Of a DNA stretch of 64,000 bases, positions 40,631 to 53,262 are shown one piece after another; positions within the stretch are counted from its first letter, which is position 1, and each line of letters starts with the position of its first letter. The notes under the pieces are model-generated. The model was given only the letters and a program-made list of their open reading frames with translations, did no database searches and had not been told where the DNA came from. The stretch comes from Lepidurus packardi (lineage: Eukaryota > Arthropoda > Branchiopoda > Notostraca > Triopsidae): assembly GCA_023053545.1 (NCBI GenBank), contig JAKZAN010000005.1, positions 620,001-684,000 of the forward strand, read 5' to 3'. Both the position numbers and the translations under genes were made by a program.

Positions 40631-43600
40631 AATAGTTAATTAATTTAGTCATTAATTCACTAATTAAGTCAGTAATTCATGAATTAAGTCAGTAATTCAT
40701 GAATTAAGTCAGTAATTCATGAATTAAGTCAGTAATTCATGAATTAAGTCAGAAATTCATGATTTAAGTCAGTAATTCATGAATTAAGTCAGTAATTCAT
40801 GAATTAAGTCAGTATTTCATGAATTAAGTCAGTAATTAATTAATTTAGTCAGTAATTCATTAATTAAGTGATAAGTAATTAGTTATTACAGTAATACAGG
40901 AATTAAGTCCCTAATTCATTAATTAAGTCAGTAGTTCATTAATTTAGTCAGTAATTCATGAATTAAGTCAGTAATTCACGAACTAAGTCAGTATTTCACT
41001 AATTAAGTCCGTAATTAATTAATTAAGTCCATAATTCATGAACTAAGTCAGTAATTCATTAATGAAGTCAATAATTCATGAATTAAGTCAGGAAATCATG
41101 AATTAAGTCAGTAATTCATGAATTATGTCAGTAGTTCATTAATTTAGTCAGTAATTCATTATTTAAGTCAGTAATTCATGAATTAAGTCAGAAATTCATG
41201 ATTTAAGTCAGTAATTCATGAATTAAGTCAGTAGTTTATGAATTAAGTCAGTATTTCATGAATTAAGTCAGTAATTAGTTAATTTAGTCAGTAGTTCATT
41301 AATTAAGTCAGTAATTCATGAATTATGTCAGTAATTCATGAATTAAGTCAGTAATTCATATTGTTAAGTCAGTAATTCATGACTTATGTCAGTAGTTCAT
41401 TAATTTAGTCATTAATTCACTAATTAAGTCAGTAATTCATGAATTAAGTCAGTAATTCATGAATTTAGTCAGTAATTCATGAATTAAGTCAGTAATTCAT
41501 GAATTAAGTCAGTAGTTCATTAATTTAGTCAGTAATTCATGAACTAAGTCACTATTTCACTAGTTAAGTCCGTAATTATTTAATTAAGTCCATAATTCAT
41601 GAACTAAGTCAGTAATTCATTAATTAAGTCAGTAATTCATGAATTAAGTCTGTAGTTCATTAATTTAGTCAGTAATTCATTAATTAAGTCAGTAATTCAT
41701 GAATTAAGTCAGTAATTCATGAATTAAGTCAGTAATTCATGAATTAAGTCAGTAATTCATGAATTAAGTCAGTAATTCATGAATTAAGTCAGTAATTCAT
41801 GAATTAAGTCAGTAATTCATTAACTAAGTCAGTATTTCACTAATTAAGTCCTTAATAAATTAATTAAGTCCATAATTCATGAACTAAGTCAGTAATTCAT
41901 TAATTAAGTCAGTAATTCATTAATTAAGTCAGTAATTCATATAATTAAGACAGTAATTCATGAATTAAGTCAGTAATTCATGAATTAAGTCAGTAATTCA
42001 TATGGTTAAGTCAGTAATTCATGAATTATGTCAGTAGTTCATTAATTTAGTCATTAATTCACTAATTAAGTCATTAATTCATGAATTTAGTCAGTAATTC
42101 ATGAATTAAGTCAGTAATTCATGAATTAAGTCAGTAATTCATGAATTAAGTCAGAAATTCATGATTTAAGTCAGTAATTCATGAATTAAGTCAGTAATTC
42201 ATGAATTAAGTCAGTATTTCATGAATTAATTCAGTAATTAATTAATTTAGTCAGTAATTCATTATTTAAGTCATAAGTCATTAGTTATTACAGTAATTCA
42301 GGAATGAAGTCCCTAATTCATTAATTAAGTCAGTAGTTCATTAATTTAGTCAGTAATTCATGAATTAAGTCAGTAATTCACGAACTAAGTCAGTATATCA
42401 CTAATTAAGTCCGTAATTAATTAATTAAGTCCATAATTCATAAACTTAGTCAATAATTCATTAATGAAGTCAATAATTCATGAATTAAGTCAGGAAATCA
42501 TGAATTAAGTCAGTAATTCATGAATTATGTCAGTAGTTCATTAATTTAGTCAGTTATTCATTATTTAACTCAGTAATTCATGAATTAAGTCAGAAATTCA
42601 TGATTTAAGTCAGTAATTCATGAATTAAGTATGTAATTCATGAATTAAGTCAGTATTTCATGAATTAAGTCAGTAATTAACTAATTTAGTCAGTAGTTCA
42701 TTAATTAAGGCAGTAATTCATGAATTATGTCAGTAATTCATGAATTAAGTCAGTAATTCATATAGTTAAGTCAGTAATTCATGAATTATGTCAGTAGTTC
42801 ATTAATTTAGTCATTAATTCACTAATTAAGTCAGTAATTCATGAATTTAGTCAGTAATTCATGAATTAAGTAAGTAATTCATGAATTAAGTCAGTAATTC
42901 ATGAATTAAGTCAGAAATTCATGATTTAAGTCAGTAATTCATGAATTAAGTCAGTAATTCATGAATTATGTCAGTATTTCATGAATTAATTCAGTAATTA
43001 ATTAATTTAGTCAGTAATTCATTAATTAAGTCATAAGTCATTAGTTATTACAGTAATTCAGAAATTAAGTCCCTAATTCATTAATTAAGTCAGTAGTTCA
43101 TTAATTTAGTCAGTAATTCATGAATTAAGTCAGTAATTCACGAACTAAGTCAGTATATCACTAATTAAGTCCGTAATTAATTAATTAAGTCCATAATTCA
43201 TAAACTAAGTCATTAATTCATTAATGAAGTCAATAATTCATGAATTAAGTCAGGAAATCATGAATTAAGTCAGTAATTCATGAATTATGTCAGTAGTTCA
43301 TCAATTTAGTCAGTTATTCATTATTTAACTCAGTAATTCATGAATTGAGTCAGAAATTCATGATTTAAGTCAGTAATTCATGAATTAAGTCAGTAATTCA
43401 TGAATTAAGTCAGTATTTCATGAATTAAGTCAGTAATTAACTAATTTAGTCAGTAGTTCATTAATTAAGTCAGTAATTCATGAATTATGTCAGTAATTCA
43501 TGAATTAAGTCAGTAATTCATATAGTTAAGTCAGTAATTCATGAATTATGTCAGTAGTTCATTAATTTAGTCATTAATTCACTAATTAAGTCAGTAATTC

Positions 43601-46600
43601 ATGAATTTAGTCAGTAATTCATGAATTAAGTAAGTAATTCATGAATTAAGTCAGTAATTCATGAATTAAGTCAGTAATTCATGAATTAAGTCAGAAATTC
43701 ATGATTTAAGTCAGTAATTCATGAATTAAGTCAGTAATTCATGAATTAAGTCAGTATTTCATGAATTAAGTCAGTATTTAATTAATTTAGTCAGTAATTC
43801 ATTAATTAAGTCATAAGTAATTAGTTATTACAGTAATTCAGGAATTAAGTCCCTAATTCATTAATTAAGTCAGTAGTTCATTAATTTCGTCAGTAATTCA
43901 TGAATTAAGTCATTAATTATTTAATTAAGTCTATAATTCATGAACTAAGTCATTAATTATTTAATTAAGTCTATAATTCATGAACTAAGTCAGTAATTCA
44001 TGAACTAACTCAGTAATTCATTAATTAAGTCAGTAATTCATGAATTAAGTCAGTAGTTCATTAATTTAGTCAGTAATTCATGAACTAAGTCACTATTTCT
44101 CTAATTAAGTCCGTAATTATTTAATTAAGTCCATAATTCATGAACTAAGTCAGTAATTCATTAATTTAGTCAGTAATTCATGAATTAAGTCAGTAGTTCA
44201 TTAATTTAGTCAGTAATTCATTAATTAAGTCAGTAATTCATGAATTAAGTCAGTAATTCATGAATTAAGTCGGTATTTCATTAATTATGTCAGTAATTCA
44301 TTAATTAAATCAGTAATGCAAGAATTAAGTCAGTAATTCATTATTTAAGTCCGAAATTCATGAATTAAGTCAGTAATTCAATAATTAAATCAGTAATCCA
44401 GTAAATAAGTCAGTAATTCATTAATTAAGTCAGAAATTCATTAATTAAGTAATTAATTCATTAATAAAGTCAGTAATTCATTAATTAAGTCATTAAGTCA
44501 TGAATTAAGTCAGTAGTTCATTAATTAAGTCATTAATTCATTAATTATGTCAGTAATTCATGAATAAAGTCAGTAATTCATGAATTAAGTCAGTAATTCA
44601 TGAATTAAGTCACCAATTCATGAAATAAGTCAGTAATTCATGAATTAAGTCAGTAATTCATGAATTAAGGCAGTAATTCATGAATTAAGTCAGTAATTCA
44701 TGAATTAAGTCAGTAATTCATGATTTAAGTCAGTAATTCATGAATTAAGTCAGTAATTCATGAATTTAGTCAGTAATTAATTAAGTCAGTAATTCATGAA
44801 TTTAGTCCGTAATTAATTAAGTCATTCATGAATTTAGTCCGTAATTAATTAATTTAGTCAATAATTCCTTATTTAAGTCAGTAAGTCATTAGTTAAGTCC
44901 GTAACTATTTAATTAAGTCCACAATTCATGAAATAATTGAGTAATTCATTAATTAAGTCATTAATTCATTAATTAATTCAGTAATTCATGACTTAAGTCA
45001 GTAATTCATGAATTAAGTCACTAATTCATGAATTAAGTCAGTAATTCATGAATTAAGTCAGTAGTTAATTAATTTAGTCAGTAATTCATTAATTAAGTCA
45101 CTAATTCATGAATTAAGTCAGTAATTCATGAATTAAGTCAGTAGTTAATTAATTTAGTCAGTAATTCATTAATTAAGTCAGTAGTTCATTACTTAGGTCA
45201 GTAATTCATTAATTAAGTCAGTAGTTCATGACTTAAGTCAGTAATTCATGAATTTAGTCAGAAATTCATTAATTAAGTCAGTTATTCAATAATTAAATCA
45301 GAAATTCATTAATTAAGTCAGTAGTTCATTACTTAAGTCAGTAATTCATTAATTAGGTCAGTAGTTCATGACTTAGGTCATTATTTTATGAATTAAGTCA
45401 GGAGTTCATTAATTAAGTCACTAATTCATGAATTAAGTCAGTAATTCACGAATTAAGTCAGTAGTTCATTAATTTATTCGGTAATTCCTTAATTATGTCA
45501 GTAATTCATGAATTAAATCAGTAATTCATGAATTAAGTAATTAATTCATTAATTAAGTCAGTAATTCATTAATTAAGTCATTAAGTCATGAATTAAGTCA
45601 GTAGTTCATTAATTAAGTCAGTAATTCATTAATTATGTCAGTAATTCATGAATTAAGTCAGTAATTCATGAATTAAGTCAGTAATTCATGAATTAAGTCA
45701 GTTATTCATTATTTAAGTCAGTAAGTCATTAGTTAAGTCCGTAACTATTTAATTAAGTCCACAATTCATGAAATAATTCAGTAATTCATTAATTAAGTCA
45801 GTAATTCAATAATTAATTCAGTAATTCATGACTTAAGTCAGTAATTCATGAATTAAGTCAGCAGTTCATTAATTTAGTCAGTTATTCATTATTTAAGTCA
45901 GTAGTTCATGAATTAAGTCAGTAATTCATTAATTAAGTCAGTAGTTCATTACTTAGGTTAGTAATTCATTAATTAAGTCAGTAGTACATGACTTAAGTCA
46001 GTAATTCATGAATTAAGTCAGGAGTTCATTAATTAAGTCACTAATTCATGAATTAAGTCAGTAATTCATGAATTAAGTCAGTAGTTAATTAATTTAGTCA
46101 GTAATTCATTAATTATGTCAGAAATTCATTAATTATGTCAGTAAATCATGAATTAAGTCAGTAATTCATGAATTAAGTCAGTAGTTCATTAATTTAGTCG
46201 GTAATTCATGAATTATGTCAGTAATTCATGAATTAAATCAGTAATTCATGAATTAAGTCAGAAATTCATTAATTAAGTCAGTAATTCAATAATTAAATCA
46301 GAAATTCATTAATTAAGTCAGTAGTTCATTACTTAAGTCAGTAATTCATTAATTAGGTCAGTAGTTCATGACTTAGGTCATTAATTCATGAATTAAGTGA
46401 GGAGTTCATTAATTAAGTCACTAATTCATGAATTAAGTCAGTAATTCATGAATTAAGTCAGTAGTTCAATAATTAAATCAGTAATTCAGTAAATAAGTCA
46501 GAAATTCATGAAATAAGTCAGAAATTCATGAATTAAGTCATTAATTCATGAATTAAGTAAGTAATTCATTAATTAATTCAGTAGTTCATTAATTTAGTCA

Positions 46601-48540
46601 GCTATTCATTATTTAAGTCAGTAGTTCATGAATTAAGTCAGTAATTCATTAATTAAGTCAGTAGTTCATTACTTAGGTCAGTAATTCATTAGTTAAGTCA
46701 GTAGTTCATGACTTAAGTCAGTAATTCATGAATTAGGTCAGGAGTTCATTAATTAAGTCACTAATTCATGAATTAAGTCATTAACTCATGAATTAAGTCA
46801 GTAGTTAATTAATTTAGTCAGTAATTCATTAATTATGTCAGTAATTCATTAATTATGTCAGTAAATCATGAATTAAGTCAGAAATTCATGAATTAAGTCA
46901 GAAATTCATTAATTAAGTCAGTAATTCAATAATTAAATCAGAAATTCATTAATTAAGTCAGTAGTTCATTACTTAAGTCAGTAATTCATTAATTAGGTCA
47001 GTAATTCATGACTTAGGTCATTAATTCATGAATTAAGTGAGGAGTTCATTAATTAAGTCACTAATTCATGAATTAAGTCAGTAGTTCATTAATTTAGTCG
47101 GTAATTCATGAATTATGTCAGTAATTCATGAATTAAATCAGTAATTCATGAATTAAGTCTGAAATTCATTAATTAATTCAGTAGTTCATTACTTAAGTCA
47201 GTAATTCATTAATTAGGTCAGTAGTTCATGACTTAGGTCATTAATTCATGAATTAAGTGAGGAGTTCATTAATTAAGTCACTAATTCATGAATTAAGTCA
47301 GTAATTCATGAATTCAGTCAGTAGTTAATTAATTTAGTCAGTAATTCATTAATTATGTCAGAAATTCATTAATTAAGTCAGTAATTCAATAATTAAATCA
47401 GAAATTCATTAATTAAGTCAGTAGTTCAATAATTAAATCAGTAATTCAGTAAATAAGTCAGAAATTCATGAATTCAGTCAGTAGTTAATTAATTTAGTCA
47501 GTAATTCATTAATTATGTCAGTAATTCATTAATTATAAGTCATTAAGTCATGAATTAAGTCAGTAGTTCATTAATTAAGTCAGTAATTAATGAATTAAGT
47601 CAGTAATTCATGAATTAAGTCAGTTATTCATGATTTAAGTCAGTAAGTCATTAGTTAAGTCCGTAACTATTTAATTAAGTCCACAATTCATGAAATAATT
47701 CAGTAATTAATTAATTAAGTCAGTAATTCATTAATTAATTCAGTAATTCATGACTTAAGTCAGTAATTCATGAATTAAGTCAGTAGTTCATTAATTTAGT
47801 CAGTTATTCATTATTTAAGTCAGTAGTTCATGAATTAAGTCAGTAATTCATTAATTAAGTCAGTAGTTCATTAATTATGTCAGTAAATCATGAATTAATT
47901 CAGTAATTCATGAATTAAGTCAGTAATTCATTAATTAAGTCATTAGTTCATTAATTTAGTCGGTAATTCATGAATTATGTCAGTAATTCATGAATTAAAT
48001 CAGTAATTCATGAATTAAGTCAGAAATTCATTAATTAAGTCAGTAATTCAATAATTAAATCAGAAATTCATTAATTAAGTCAGTAGTTCATTACTTAAGT
48101 CAGTAATTCATTAATTAAGTCAGTAGTTCATGACTTAGGTCAGTAATTCATGAATTAAGTCAGGAGTTCATTAATTAAGTCACTAATTCATGAATTAAGT
48201 CAGTAATTCATGAATTATGTCAGTAGTTAATAAATTTAGTCAGTAATTCATTAATTATGTCAGTAATACATTAATTATGTCAGTAAATCATGAATTGAGT
48301 CAGTAATTCATGAATTAAGTCAGTAGTTCATTAATTTAGTCGGTAATTCATTAATTATGTCAGTAATTCATTAATTATGTCAGGAAATCATGAATTAAGT
48401 CAGGAAATCATGAATTAAGTCAGTAATTCATATAATTAAGTCAGGAAATCATGAATTAAGTCAGTAATTCATATAATTAAGACAGTAATTTATGAAAATT
48501 AATTATAATTAATTATATTAATTTCATTAATTAAGTCAGT

Positions 48541-49321
48541 AAATCATTGATTAAGTCAGTAATTCATGAATTAAGTCAGTAGTTCATTAATTTAGTCAGT
48601 AGTTCATGACTTAAGTCAGTAATACTTGAATTAAGTCAGTAATTCATTAAATAAGTAAGTAGTTCATGACTTAAGTCAGTAATTCATTAATTAAGTCAGT
48701 AATTCATGATTTAAGTCAGTAATTCATGAATTAAGTAAGTAATTCATGAATTAAGTAGGGTAATTCATGATTTAAGTCAGTAATCCATTAATTAAGTCAG
48801 TAAATCATTGATTAAGTCAGTAATTCATGAATTAAGTCAGTAGTTCATTAATTTAGTCAGTAGTTCATGACTTAAGTCAGTAATACTTGAATTAAGTCAG
48901 TAATTCATTAAATAAGTAAGTAGTTCATGACTTAAGTCAGTAATTCATTAATTAAGTCAGTAATTCATGATTTAAGTCAGTAATTCATGAATTAAGTAAG
49001 TAATTCATGAATTAAGTCAGTAATTCATGATTTAAGTCAGTAATCCATTAATTAAGTCAGTAAATCATTGATTAAGTCAGTAATTCATGAATTAAGTCAG
49101 TAGTTCATTAATTTAGTCAGTAGTTCATGACTTAAGTCAGTAATACTTGAATTAAGTCAGTAATTCATTAAATAAGTAAGTAGTTCATGACTTAAGTCAG
49201 TAATTCATTAATTAAGTCAGTAATTCATGATTTAAGTCAGTAATTCATGAATTAAGTAAGTAATTCATGAATTAAGTCAGTAATTCATGATTTAAGTCAG
49301 TAATCCATGAATTAAGTCAGT
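48541..49321. repeat. 260-bp higher-order repeat of satellite B, three copies
   Basis: AAATCATTGATTAAGTCAG begins at 48541, 48802 and 49062, spaced 261 and 260 bp (13 monomers). The intervening variant string (AATACTTGAA, then ATTAAATAAGTAAG, then CATGATTTAAG) repeats almost perfectly. It lies at the right end of the main array, close to jockey-like copy 2. Confidence 0.88.
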
Positions 49322-49470
49322 AATTCATGAATTAAGTCAGTAATTCATGAACTAAGTCAGTATTTCATTAATTAATTCCGTAATTAATTAATTAAGTCCA
49401 TAATTCATGAACTAAGTCAGTAATTATTAATTAAGTCAGGAAATCATGAATTAAGTCAGTAGTTCATGAG

Positions 49471-49700
49471 TTTTTTTTTGTTTAAATTAATATTGTCGTA
49501 TAGGCATAAGCCTGCTGCCAAAGTTTATTATTAAAAATGTAAATTTAAAACCGGGTAGGGGAAAGGGGGATAACAGAACGCTGTCACATTGGGCGGCCTT
49601 CGTAAACTGGCAAGCCCTTCACCGTAGAGAGTTAAAGCTCGAAACTTCAAGAGTGGAAAACGCTATAAATTAAAACTTGGGCACAATCTAATATTCGCCT
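49471..49700 (-). other. 3' UTR and poly-A tail of jockey-like copy 2
   Basis: Nine T at 49471-49479, then about 220 bp matching 7361-7575. Homology ends at AATATTCGCCT (49700). The next bases are reverse-transcriptase C-terminal coding sequence and not the knuckle region seen in copy 1, which marks the internal deletion junction. Confidence 0.87.
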
Positions 49701-51969
49701 GATGATGTCCACTCTTCTTCCCAGAGCGTATGTGTACGTTTGCTAATTGTTTTCACATCCATTGCACTTTTGGGAATATTACCTAAGAAGATCACCTTAG
49801 TTAATGAGTGCATTTGCTCTTCGTACGGTCTGTATCTTTTCCTTCTTGCGTTCACACACTCCGGTGGGTAGTTTTGAGTAGAATCTCAAGAGGCATTCTT
49901 TTATTTGCAAAGACAAGGGTAATATTCCAGCTTCTGACTCAAGTACTATCGTAGGGGTGGTGACCAAAGCACCCGTGACTGCTAGTAGTGCCAATCTGTG
50001 TAGTGAGTATATTGGTCTTAATGATGACTTAGGGGCATTACACCATGTCGGTGCTCCATAGAGCAGAGTATGATACACAGTGGCTTTTACCAAGGTGCAG
50101 ATAAGGTCGCACGTGATAAAAGGTGAAATGCTTGTGATTTTTTGTATCACTGCTACTATCTTTGAGCATCTTGCTGCTAGGCCACGCATATGATTTGCCC
50201 AAGTTAGCCTCTCGTCCAAGATAAGGCCCAAGTATCGTACTGAGCTTTTTGGCCCGAATTCCTCGTTATTTCATGAGTGGGGGGAGCTGTCTGGTTGGTG
50301 TTTTCTGGAGAAGTGGATTAGCTCTGTTTTTTCCCTGCTAAATGGAATGTTTAGTTGTTTTCTCCATTGTTCGACAGTTGTAATGCAAGACTGTAAGATC
50401 CAAACATTCACTTCCCCAGAAGATCCAGTAGTGTATAACAGTAGGTCATCCGCGAATGCAAGTATCCTGACACGCTTTTGCTTGAGGAGGGAAAGAACTC
50501 CGTTTACGTAACCCACGAAAAGTATCGGTGATAAAGGGGAACCTTGCGGAACACCCTTAGGAACATGAAAGATTGCACTCTTGCTGTGGCCATTTTCTAT
50601 GTAAGCTAACCTCTTGCTTAGGAAACTTTCAAGCCATTTGATAATGTATTGGGGTATCCGCATTTGTTGTAACTTTTGAACAAGTTTTTTATGATTTACA
50701 TTATCGATTGCTCCGCGTATGTCAAGTAGAAGGGCTGAGGTTATTTTTCCCTTGTCAAATCCCTTCAGCACGGCAGTACTCAATTCTAGGAGGGCATGGG
50801 TAGTGGACCTTTTTTTCCGGAAACCCCACTGACTGTCGGCCAAGTTTCCTTCTGATTCCAGGAAATTTGTGAGTTTTATCACAATTAGTTTTTCAAGAAG
50901 TTTTCCTAGAGTGGAGAGCAAGGCAATTGGTCTGAAGCTCCTGTGGTTGGTGTAGCTCGGTTTCATTGGTTTTGGGATTGCCAGTACTTTCGCTAACTTC
51001 CACTAACTGGGAAAGTAAGCCAACTTAATCGAGGCATTGAAGATCAATTGCACCGGAATTTTTATTGCTGGCCAGACATTTCTTAGGACTAACGCTTGAA
51101 TTCCATCCCAGCCAGGTGCTTTTGCTGACGGAATTTATTTTAAGGCGCAGTGTATTTCTTCCATAGTTAGTAGGGAAGGTGAGCTCCGGTGAAAGTGCGT
51201 TCGAGTCCGCCTATGGCAGAAGGCGTTTCCTGGGGTGTATAAGTTGAGTATCTCACCTTCTAGCATCTTTTCGCCAAGGTAAGTAAGTTTTGTTTGTTCG
51301 GATTCGAAAGGCTGAGCGTTTTCGTCACGGAGAAGTTCTAACAGTGCTGGAGAAGGGGTATTTTTGAATTTTTTATTTAACGCCCAAATGTATTTCGGGT
51401 TTAGCGCTTTGGAAATATTCTTCCAGTGTTCGATTTATTTTCCCTGCATTTTGTACATTAGTAGTTTCTAGCGTCATTCCAGATTTGCTCGTCCTTAGTT
51501 AACCTTGTCTCCCGGAATGTTTTGCGGGCTTTGGCCGCCGACTTTCGAAGTTGTAGGAGTTCTTTTGTAAACCAAATGTTCTTCCTCGAATCTAACTTCT
51601 TTTTAGGTACGTATTTTTCCATGTTCTTTTTTATTGACTCGGTTAGGAGCTCCACTGCTCTTTCAATGTTCTCTTGACTGTTCAGTCCCGTGAAGACAAG
51701 TGCATCTTTCGCTAGTTCTATAGCCAAGTCCCTGTTGAGCTCTTTCCATTCAGCTTTTTCTTATAACCATCTCATGGCTTGAGTGTTATTGTGGTCCTGC
51801 CAGCAGTCGTGTTCTAACATTATGGCTGAGTGGTCAGATTCATTGTTGTAAAGAGAGTTGTAGATTAGTGACAGGTGAGTTGACGAGGAGGCTAGTGGGG
51901 TTGCGAAGGTCAGATCTATTGTTGATGAGTGTCCACGTTCGTTGAGGAATGTGGGGATGTTCCAAGGGT

Positions 51970-51977
51970 TTAACCAA
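51970..51977. repeat. Left target-site duplication of the hAT-like element
   Basis: GGTTTAAC at 51970-51977 is identical to 52753-52760 on the other side of the inverted-repeat element. Eight-base duplications are diagnostic of hAT insertion. Confidence 0.85.
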
Positions 51978-52752
51978 AGTATAGCAGTTTACACAGTATG
52001 GTAACAGGGGTTTCCTTCCAATGTTAAGGTTTTCTGACAAATCTCTCGGTAACAAGAGGATGTGAGGGTACGAAGGCTTATATGGGGGATGGATTCCCAT
52101 ACTGTGCCATGTACCCCCATGTAGGCATTCCTAATCTACTAGAAAAAGGGTTCAAGAAGAGAACAAAACATTCACAAAACGGGTGACTGATGACCTTTCT
52201 CTCGGGCACTCTGATGAGTTTTGGGCTGACGTAGGGTCCTACCGGCAACGCGCGCATTTGAAAGTGTTAAGAAAAATGCTAAACTTGCAAAAGTTAGTAA
52301 CATTTAGGAACAGTTGCAAAGTACCAATGTAATGGATAACTCGTATATAGACATAAATAGTCATAACAACACATATAGACATTAATATACATATGTATTT
52401 TATAGTATATGGGGTTAAACCTGTATACTATAAAACACCTATGTATGGGTTGCAAAAGAGACTGCCTCCTCGTGGTGCAACCTCGGTAACGCGAAATAGT
52501 CTAGAATGTGTATACGTGTTGTTCTTTGACCTAGTTAATTCATCTTTTATTTTAAGCTCACATAGTTTAAAGAAATAGATTTAAATTACGCGCTTCGTGA
52601 CCATTTTGAACTGCACTGGGAGGTTTGCGAATGTACCCTTTCGTCTTCTGGCCTTTTAGCTCAATATTACTCTGGGGACCGAGAAGGTCGTCAGAAAACC
52701 TTAACATTGGAAGATAGCCCTGTTACCATACTGTGTAAACCTCTATACTTTG
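51978..52752. mobile_element. Non-autonomous hAT-like DNA element (775 bp)
   Basis: Terminal inverted repeats run 51978-52050 and 52678-52752. They start CAAAGTATAG and include 25-bp and 23-bp perfect stretches, about 85% identity overall. The perfect 8-bp duplication GGTTTAAC and the CA...TG termini fit the hAT superfamily. No transposase is present: the longest frames inside are under 90 codons and look random, so it is a MITE-like derivative needing a transposase in trans. An internal hairpin with perfect 12-bp arms lies at 52398-52435. Element plus duplicated 8 bp is 783 bp, a multiple of three, so the ORF2 frame is the same on both sides. It is younger than the jockey-like copy it sits in. 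Confidence 0.85.
52398..52435. repeat. Perfect 12-bp inverted repeat inside the hAT-like element
   Basis: TTTTATAGTATA (52398-52409) pairs with TATACTATAAAA (52424-52435) across a 14-nt centre that itself contains GGTT/AACC. Such a hairpin could be a transposase-binding or structural feature, but no function can be shown. Confidence 0.6.
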
Positions 52753-52760
52753 GGTTTAAC
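52753..52760. repeat. Right target-site duplication of the hAT-like element
   Basis: GGTTTAAC, identical to 51970-51977. The ORF2 endonuclease reading resumes cleanly across the two duplicates. Confidence 0.85.
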
Positions 52761-53262
52761 AGTGACCAGTTGGAGTTCGTAGCTATAGTGAACAGCTTGT
52801 GGCCTGACGAATCCGGTTGTTTGTCTTCCCACATCCAGTGATGGACGTTGAAGTCCCATGATATTACGAAGCGTTGGCTGAATTGTCCGTATTTTGAGGT
52901 AATTTCTTCTATAATCTTGTCTATTTCAACCGTATGACGTCTCTAGATTCCCACAAGGGTAGTAAAGGAAGATGGTGAGTTGCTGATGCGTAAGACAGCG
53001 TATAGTTCTTCAACAGCAATGATTGAGACGTTCGGATTATAGAGGTTCTTCAGGACTATTACGCCTTTATATTCGGTTGCAGGGGAAATTACCGAAAAGC
53101 CGTCAATATTTGATGGAGTGATATGAGCTGGCGGTTCAAAGACTATTATAGCTGCTGCTTTTAAGTTGTTGGCTTCTTTGGTGAGTTCGATAAGATTACT
53201 GTGACTCTTTCTTATGTTTTGGATGAGGATTTTCGTAGGATTTATCAAATTTTTGGAATCTT

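Larger units (their letters stand above)
7931..49470. repeat. Satellite B, main array (20-bp unit ATTCATGAATTAAGTCAGTA)
   Basis: About 41.5 kb of a 20-bp tandem repeat, interrupted only by a 100-N gap and a short AT-only disruption near 48491-48530. The unit contains the perfect 10-bp palindrome ATTCATGAAT. Common variants are TTCATTAATT, AGTAGTTC, TTTCACTAA, AGTCCGTAATT and ATATAGTTAAG; they recur in fixed order, defining higher-order repeats. Indels are mostly whole units, with rare 1-3 bp register changes. The TAA and TGA content and the period not divisible by 3 prevent any long open frame. I find no element or gene within it. Confidence 0.97.

Noticed and set aside
7931..49470. Regular short repeats considered as a CRISPR array
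   Set aside because: There are no unique spacers; the whole 20-bp unit repeats, in a eukaryotic context with retrotransposons.
51840..52100. 86-codon frame spanning the left end of the hAT-like element
   Set aside because: Crosses the insertion boundary and the inverted repeat; it is out of register with the endonuclease frame.
52393..52578. 61-codon frame inside the hAT-like element as a possible gene
   Set aside because: Too short, no transposase motifs, and it includes the internal hairpin; most likely chance.
51969..52757. TTAA target site (piggyBac-type) for the inverted-repeat element
   Set aside because: Using TTAA leaves the two inverted ends unequal by three bases, whereas the 8-bp GGTTTAAC gives perfectly matching ends.
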